In this document: piece by piece, positions 60,080 to 64,000 of the stretch
Numbering within the stretch: position 1 is the stretch's first letter
How the letters are laid out: each line of letters starts with the position of its first letter
Source: Candidatus Cloacimonadota bacterium
GTDB taxonomy: Bacteria > Cloacimonadota > Cloacimonadia > Cloacimonadales > TCS61
Assembly (NCBI GenBank): GCA_030445745.1
Contig: JASUTE010000001.1
Location: forward strand, 71,664 to 135,663
Direction: 5' to 3'
Length of the DNA stretch: 64,000 nucleotides
Notes under the pieces: model-generated
Databases searched by the model: none
What the model saw: only the letters and a program-made list of their open reading frames with translations
What the model was told of the DNA's origin: nothing
Position numbers and translations under genes: made by a program

Positions 60080-60463
60080 ATGAGTAAGAAGATTATGAAT
60101 TACCGATACAGCCAGAATTTTAAAGATGCTGTATTGCAAGAAGTTAGAAAAGAAGAGCTAAGTATAATGTCGATATCCAAGTTATACAATGTATCTTATG
60201 TTACTGTATACAACTGGATGAAAGAAAGTTCTATACCAACTCCAACAAGGGAGACGATCTACGTGGATTTAAAAGATCATAAAAGCAGTTTAGACAGGAT
60301 TTCAGAGTTAGAGAAGAAGATTCAACAGTTAGAATCAGCCTTAAGTGACAAGGTACTGGAAAATTGTGCTTTACAGTCTATGGTAAATGTTGCTAAGAAG
60401 AAATATGGCATCGACTTAAAAAAAAAGAGCGACAAGCCTGCATTGAAGAGTGCCGAGAAATAG
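60080..60463 (+). CDS. IS3-family OrfA (HTH protein)
   Basis: 127 residues, with helix-turn-helix region RKEELSIMSISKLYNVSYVT and VYNWMKESSIPTP that binds the terminal repeats, then a leucine-zipper-like coiled coil (SELEKKIQQLESALSDKVLE). Start follows GGGAGG. Ends in frame at TAG 60461; the fused product needs a -1 slip at 60421-60427. Confidence 0.93.
   Translation: MSKKIMNYRYSQNFKDAVLQEVRKEELSIMSISKLYNVSYVTVYNWMKESSIPTPTRETIYVDLKDHKSSLDRISELEKKIQQLESALSDKVLENCALQSMVNVAKKKYGIDLKKKSDKPALKSAEK
60421..60427 (+). other. Programmed -1 frameshift site (A-AAA-AAG) in IS3
   Basis: Nine A then G. In the orfA frame the codons read TTA-AAA-AAA-AAG, so the heptamer A-AAA-AAG is correctly phased. After a -1 slip the frame reads on with no stop into the orfB start region (GAG-CGA-CAA-GCC), giving an OrfAB transposase. 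Confidence 0.85.
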
Positions 60464-60468
60464 TCAAT

Positions 60469-61296
60469 ATGCACAATTACCCAATTACCGTTGATCAGAT
60501 ATGTAGTTATTTTGCCATAACGCGCCAAGGCTACTATAAGCATCGGCGTAACTTTGCAAGGGATAAGCTTTTTGAATCTAAGGTGTTGAATGCAGTTAAA
60601 TTAATTCGTGCCGATCAACCTCAAGTAGGTTGCAGAAAGCTTCAGAACATGATTAGTACATTAGGAATAACAGTAGGGCGAGACAGATTGTTTAATATAT
60701 TAAGAAAAAACAAAATGCTTTCAAAGGTTTATCGTCGTAAATTTAATAGTAGTTCCAACAGCGGAAGCGTTGTAAAATATCCCAATTTAGTTAAAGCGCA
60801 TGCTCCCATCCAGGAACCCGGAGAAATTATTGCTAGTGATATTACGGTAATTTATACCAGAAAAAGCAGATTATATTTAGCTTTAACATCAGATTATTTT
60901 TCTGATTATGTTTTAGGCTATTCCTTAAGTAAAGATTTTAGTACAAAAGGTCCTTTATCTGCATTAGTACAAGCCAGAAAAAAATTAGGCAAGAGGAGAT
61001 CAGCAGTTATTCATCATTCAGACCATGGCAGTCAGTATACCAGTAACCTATTTCAAGATACTCTACGTAAATATGGATACAAAACCAGTATGACAGGGAT
61101 TGGGAAATGTTATGATAACCCAAAGGCAGAAAGAATTAATGGTATTTTAAAGCATGAGTTAGGCTTGAAAAGGATATTTAGAGATTATGAAGAAGCACTG
61201 CTTTATGTAAGGGATGCTATCAAAATTTATAACGAAAAAAGAATCATCACTACCAAAGAGTATCGCACTCCAAATGAGATATTAAATGTAGCGTAA
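60469..61296 (+). CDS. IS3-family transposase catalytic part (OrfB, DDE)
   Basis: 275 residues from an internal ATG; probably made mainly as OrfAB fusion. rve/DDE core: D in IIASDITVIY (~124), second D in VIHHSDHGSQYTS (~185), E in YDNPKAERINGILKHEL (~222). The HTH_21-like N-terminal part has YFAITRQGYYKHRRNF. No disruption. Confidence 0.95.
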   Translation: MHNYPITVDQICSYFAITRQGYYKHRRNFARDKLFESKVLNAVKLIRADQPQVGCRKLQNMISTLGITVGRDRLFNILRKNKMLSKVYRRKFNSSSNSGSVVKYPNLVKAHAPIQEPGEIIASDITVIYTRKSRLYLALTSDYFSDYVLGYSLSKDFSTKGPLSALVQARKKLGKRRSAVIHHSDHGSQYTSNLFQDTLRKYGYKTSMTGIGKCYDNPKAERINGILKHELGLKRIFRDYEEALLYVRDAIKIYNEKRIITTKEYRTPNEILNVA

Positions 61297-61309
61297 AATA
61301 TAAATATAT

Positions 61310-61334
61310 TTGTAAACTATTTTAGGACTGGACA
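61310..61334 (-). repeat. Right terminal inverted repeat of the IS3 element
   Basis: Complement reads TGTCCAGTCCTAAAATAGT at the outer end and matches the left repeat. Directly followed by target duplication AGC (61335-61337). Confidence 0.9.
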
Positions 61335-61360
61335 AGCCTTCTGTGTACACAGAAGGCTTG
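61333..61360 (-). terminator. pckA terminator stem, disrupted by the IS3 insertion
   Basis: Perfect palindrome of CAAGCCTTCTGTG (61333-61345) with its complement (61348-61360). It lies 13 bases after the pckA stop on the minus strand. The matching U-tract (plus-strand A-run 60023-60029, before AGC) now lies across the element; with the IS and one AGC removed, the stem would be followed directly by T7. Confidence 0.8.
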
Positions 61361-61373
61361 ATTGTTAATGTTT

Positions 61374-63035
61374 TTATTTGCCGGGACATTGTTTTTTAAC
61401 AGCTTCTTCAATGCCTTTATTACCGTATGCTTTCTCAAAATGTTCAGAAAAATCGTTAGCCAGTTTTTTTGCTCTCTCTTGGAAAGCCTGTTTATCCTTC
61501 CAAGTATTTTTAGGATCCAAAATTTCATCTGGCACACCCGGGCAACTGGTGGGAATTTGAAGATGGAAAAGAGAATCAGTTTTGTATTTCACATCCTCTA
61601 ATTCACCACTCAAAGCAGCTTCCACCAAGCGTCTAGTAAGCAGAATATCCATTCTTTTACCCACACCAAAAGGACCACCGCTCCAACCTGTGTTTATAAG
61701 GTATACATTGGTTCCATGTTTTTTCATACGGTCGCCCAGCATTTTAGCATATTCATTTGGATTGCGGGGCATGAAAGGTTCGCCAAAGAAGCGAGAGAAA
61801 GTGCTTACTGGTTCAGTAATTCCGGTTTCTGTTCCTGCCAATTTGCTGGTATAGCCCATTAAAAACCACAACATAGCCTGTTCAGGAGTAAGCTTGGCAG
61901 CTGGTGGGATAACACCATTTGCATCAGCTGTGAGAAATAAGATAGTTTTGGGATGTCCGGATGTGGAAGCAGGTTTAATATTAGAAAGAAAGGTAAGAGG
62001 ATAGGAGCCGCGTGAATTTGGAGTCAAGCGTTCATCATCTAAATCGTAGGTACCATCAGGATACATCATAGCATTTTCCACAATAGCGCCATGTTCCAAA
62101 TAGGATGCCTTGTGGAAAACAGCGTTAAAAATTTCTGGTTCTTTGTCTTGGCGCAGATTAATAAGCTTAGCATAACAACCATTTTCAAAATTAGCGATAC
62201 CGTTATTGCTCCAGCCGTGCTCATCATCGCCCAAAAGTGCTCTGTTAGGATCAGCTGAAAGTGTAGTTTTTCCAGTTCCTGAAAGGCCTAGCAGCAAGGC
62301 CGAATCGCCATCTTTACCTTCATTTGCCGAGCAATGTAGAGGCAGAATACCTTCTGCTGGTAAGTAGTAATTCATTACAGTGAACATCAGCTTTTTCACA
62401 CTGCCACCATAGGCAGAACCGTAAACTATTCCTATGCAGCGATCAAAATCCATTCCTATTACCATGTTGGAAGTTTTACCATCTGGTAATTGTCGCAATC
62501 TATCTGCATATCTATCTCTATCTAATTTGTCATAAGGAAGTGCTATCAAAGTGAATTCTCTATCTGCAAAAATGCTTTTAGTAATATCTTTATTGCGAGG
62601 ACGAAACATATTATCGGTAAAGAGAGCGGTAAGTGCTTTGTCTGTTATGGTTTCTACTGGCAGGCTATAATCAGCATCTGCACCTAAACTACGTTTGGTA
62701 ACGTAGATCTTTTTCTTTTTTTTCAGGGTTTTAATAGCATCTACAAAAACCATATCGAAAGTTTCAGGATCAAGGGGAATATTATTGGGTGAATCCCAAT
62801 CAATATTGTGTTGACTGCTAATTCTTTTTACAATCATGGTGTCTTTAGGACTACGCCCCGTACTTTCTACAGGTGTCCAGGTGTTTAACGCTCCCCTGGC
62901 GGAAATAACCGCATTTTTGTTATCCACTGCTTCCTTAATTAAGTCAGCTCTTGGCAGATCTACTGCTATATTTTTGTGTGTAGCTAATAGTTGTTTTAGG
63001 GAATCTTTGATTTCTTTCATAGATTTAGTACCCAT
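61374..63035 (-). CDS. pckA: Phosphoenolpyruvate carboxykinase (ATP)
   Basis: 553 residues, slightly longer than E. coli PckA (540). Motifs: LLGLSGTGKTTLSADPNRAL (kinase-1a P-loop, ~260-279), LGDDEHGW (kinase-2), FENGCYAKLINL, GSYPLTFLSNIKPAS, and YTSKLAGTETGITEPVSTFS. Makes PEP from oxaloacetate or, in fermenters, oxaloacetate from PEP with ATP gain. Start follows AGGAG with 7-base spacing. Promoter TTGACC/AATATA lies upstream (63068-63097). Confidence 0.97.
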   Translation of the reverse strand: MGTKSMKEIKDSLKQLLATHKNIAVDLPRADLIKEAVDNKNAVISARGALNTWTPVESTGRSPKDTMIVKRISSQHNIDWDSPNNIPLDPETFDMVFVDAIKTLKKKKKIYVTKRSLGADADYSLPVETITDKALTALFTDNMFRPRNKDITKSIFADREFTLIALPYDKLDRDRYADRLRQLPDGKTSNMVIGMDFDRCIGIVYGSAYGGSVKKLMFTVMNYYLPAEGILPLHCSANEGKDGDSALLLGLSGTGKTTLSADPNRALLGDDEHGWSNNGIANFENGCYAKLINLRQDKEPEIFNAVFHKASYLEHGAIVENAMMYPDGTYDLDDERLTPNSRGSYPLTFLSNIKPASTSGHPKTILFLTADANGVIPPAAKLTPEQAMLWFLMGYTSKLAGTETGITEPVSTFSRFFGEPFMPRNPNEYAKMLGDRMKKHGTNVYLINTGWSGGPFGVGKRMDILLTRRLVEAALSGELEDVKYKTDSLFHLQIPTSCPGVPDEILDPKNTWKDKQAFQERAKKLANDFSEHFEKAYGNKGIEEAVKKQCPGK

Positions 63036-63067
63036 TGCATAACTCCTACTTGATATAAATTTTGCTC

Positions 63068-63097
63068 TATATTGAAAATTTTTCTATTAATGGTCAA
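63068..63097 (-). promoter_or_regulatory. Possible promoter of pckA
   Basis: On the minus strand TTGACC (63097-63092), 18-base spacer, AATATA (63073-63068), 32 bases before the start codon. Only one base off a consensus -35. Confidence 0.45.
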
Positions 63098-63114
63098 GAT
63101 TATTTTGGAAAATG

Positions 63115-63146
63115 AGCAAAAAAAAAGCAGCTCGAAAGCTGCTTTT
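63115..63146 (-). terminator. Rho-independent terminator after rpmA
   Basis: Stem AAAAGCAGCT (63123-63132) / AGCTGCTTTT (63137-63146) with 4-base loop; on the minus strand the stem is followed by a run of T. Ends the rng-rplU-rpmA transcript 29 bases after rpmA. Confidence 0.88.
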
Positions 63147-63175
63147 CAAAATTAGTAAGTTATTTTTACAAACAA

Positions 63176-63439
63176 TTAGCTGGTAGTTTCTGGATATACG
63201 TTCACATATTTTCGGCCAGCTTTTTTGGTTTCAAATTTTACAAAACCATCTACCAGGCTAAAAAGAGTGTTATCTCTTCCCATTCCTACATTCATACCAT
63301 TATGGAATTTAGTTCCACGTTGACGTACTATAATGTTTCCAGCTAATACTTTCTGACCACCATATTTTTTTATGCCCAGATATTGCGGGTTACTATCTCT
63401 TCCGTTTTTACTACTTCCAACACCTTTTTTATGAGCCAT
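63176..63439 (-). CDS. rpmA: 50S ribosomal protein L27
   Basis: 87 residues: [20 protein letters not shown], then [40 protein letters not shown] and [12 protein letters not shown]. Contacts the peptidyl-transferase centre. No N-terminal extension, so no processing step as in Firmicutes. Nine bases after rplU. Confidence 0.98.
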   Translation of the reverse strand: MAHKKGVGSSKNGRDSNPQYLGIKKYGGQKVLAGNIIVRQRGTKFHNGMNVGMGRDNTLFSLVDGFVKFETKKAGRKYVNVYPETTS

Positions 63440-63448
63440 AACAAACCC

Positions 63449-63763
63449 CTATCTAGATATTTCTTTTATTTTTAATTCTGTATAATTTTGTCTGTGTCCT
63501 TGCTTCTTCTGATAACCTTTACGTCTTTTTTTCTTAAAGACGATAACCTTTTTATCTTTTTTATGTGCTAAAACTTCGGCAATAACTTTGGCATTTTCCA
63601 CATTAGGTTGTCCTATTTCCGTTTTACCATCGTCATCTATGAGTAAAACTTTATTCATCTCGACCTGTGCTCCAGCTTCTTTATCACCGAGATAAGCAAC
63701 TTGCACTGTTTGTTCAGGTTCAACTTTTAGCTGAGTACCTTTAAAATCAACAATCGCGTACAT
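63449..63763 (-). CDS. rplU: 50S ribosomal protein L21
   Basis: 104 residues starting MYAIVDFKGTQLKVEPEQTV and with VLLIDDDGKTEIGQPNVENA and KVIVFKKKRRKGYQKKQGHR plus QNYTELKIKEI: complete L21. Lies between the RNase G/E gene end and rpmA; the order rng-rplU-rpmA is common. Confidence 0.98.
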   Translation of the reverse strand: MYAIVDFKGTQLKVEPEQTVQVAYLGDKEAGAQVEMNKVLLIDDDGKTEIGQPNVENAKVIAEVLAHKKDKKVIVFKKKRRKGYQKKQGHRQNYTELKIKEISR

Positions 63764-63826
63764 TATATTTCTCCTTAACTAATTAACATTTTGGAAAATA
63801 CAAAAAATTTTCTCAACTTCAGTATG

Positions 63827-64000
63827 TCAAGAATTATATTTTGCAGTAAGGTCTTGCTTGTCTTTTAGGGAAATCACTTTAAAATCATCATAAGCTAAAC
63901 TGCTATCTGCTTTTATCTTAAGATTAATTTGCAATTCTTTGAAAAAGTCAGGATGACCCTGTAAGAATTTTTTTACATTTGGGTGAACGACAACCAAAAC
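63827..64000 (-). CDS. rng: RNase G/E-family ribonuclease, 3' end only
   Basis: The last 57 codons of a gene entering from the right edge: VLVVVHPNVKKFLQGHPDFF, then KELQINLKIKADSSLAYDDF and KVISLKDKQDLTAKYNS with TGA at 63827-63829. The VxVHPxV, then I-K-x-D-S-x-L-x-x-D-x-F pattern matches the C-terminus of RNase G. Context (rng before rplU-rpmA) is standard. Partial. Confidence 0.75.
   Translation of the reverse strand, partial: VLVVVHPNVKKFLQGHPDFFKELQINLKIKADSSLAYDDFKVISLKDKQDLTAKYNS

Larger units (their letters stand above)
60032..61334 (+). mobile_element. IS3-family insertion sequence (1303 bp), complete
   Basis: Both ends are imperfect inverted repeats of ~25 bp starting TG and ending CA: left TGCCCCGTCCTGAAATAGG, right (complement) TGTCCAGTCCTAAAATAGT. 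A 3-bp duplication AGC flanks it (60029-60031 and 61335-61337). It carries two genes in -1 register with an A-AAA-AAG slippery site. Everything expected of an active IS3 element is present. Confidence 0.95.

Noticed and set aside
60050-60081. TTGACA with TATAAT 19 bases later at the IS3 left end
   Set aside because: The TATAAT overlaps the orfA start codon (TATAATG), so a transcript from it would lack the ATG and its ribosome-binding site. The match arises from the GGGAGG-TATA-ATG start region.

Overview
The window reads as an AT-rich, gene-dense chromosomal segment from a Gram-negative bacterium of the FCB (Fibrobacteres-Chlorobi-Bacteroidetes) group. My best guess is the candidate phylum Cloacimonadota, made from gene style and not from any database match. 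The pointers are a gingipain-type C25 peptidase with a FlgD/T9SS-like C-terminal domain next to a PorV-like barrel, an ExbB-ExbD-TonB set, several lipobox proteins, ASPIC/FG-GAP repeats, and a phosphoglycerate dehydrogenase of the Bacteroidetes-style subfamily. Spacing is tight, with many ATGA overlaps and zero-gap junctions, and most genes lie on the minus strand.

Layout. 1-0.54 kb: 3' end of a plus-strand TerB-like gene closed by a bidirectional terminator. 0.58-24.0 kb: one very long minus-strand run. Transcribed from high to low coordinates it reads proS, an S4-PncC fusion, a C25 peptidase (PorU-like), a PorV-like protein, a lipoprotein, a SLBB export protein, a Wzc-like tyrosine kinase, ispE, spoVG, prs, ctc/rplY, pth, rpsF, ssb, rpsR, a DUF2232 protein, rplI, a membrane protein, a DciA-like protein, rpe, ffh, then rpsP, khpA, rimM, trmD, a SPOUT methyltransferase and rplS. 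The ispE-spoVG-prs-ctc-pth and rpsF-ssb-rpsR-rplI blocks are classical synteny; the cell-surface genes are spliced in front of them.

24-36.6 kb is the looser accessory part: a truncated RluA-like start (outside the usual ORF size range), an ASPIC/FG-GAP secreted protein, a small membrane protein, folC, a pilin-like protein, serA-like, tRNA-Asn, a decayed CHASE2-adenylate cyclase pseudogene, a large lipoprotein with an outer-membrane partner, a 59-residue tautomerase and a VWA-like membrane protein. 36.6-44.2 kb: radical SAM gene, rnc, and the fatty-acid cluster rpmF-plsX-fabH-fabD-fabG-acpP-fabF, with hairpins after acpP and fabF. 44.3-49.8 kb: pyrimidine-nucleoside phosphorylase, a transglutaminase-like lipoprotein, and two fused shikimate enzymes (AroD-AroE and AroC-chorismate mutase). 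49.9-54.3 kb: exbB-exbD-tonB-folP-cdaA-coaE on the plus strand. 54.5-60 kb: a short secreted protein and a MarR-headed operon (MARR, MATE, split LysO, AI-2E family permease, DUF512 radical SAM). 60.0-61.3 kb: a complete IS3-family element with 3-bp target duplication inserted in the pckA terminator. 61.4-64 kb: pckA, rpmA, rplU and the 3' end of an RNase G/E gene.

The points most worth a second look are: (i) the PorU/PorV-like pair co-directional with polysaccharide-export genes; (ii) three enzyme fusions or extensions (S4-PncC, AroC-CM beside AroD-AroE, FabD with a roughly 120-residue tail); (iii) the IS3 insertion that separates the pckA terminator stem from its U-tract; and (iv) two fossils, an RluA N-terminus and a CHASE2 cyclase. 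No CRISPR array, prophage or clear defence system was seen.
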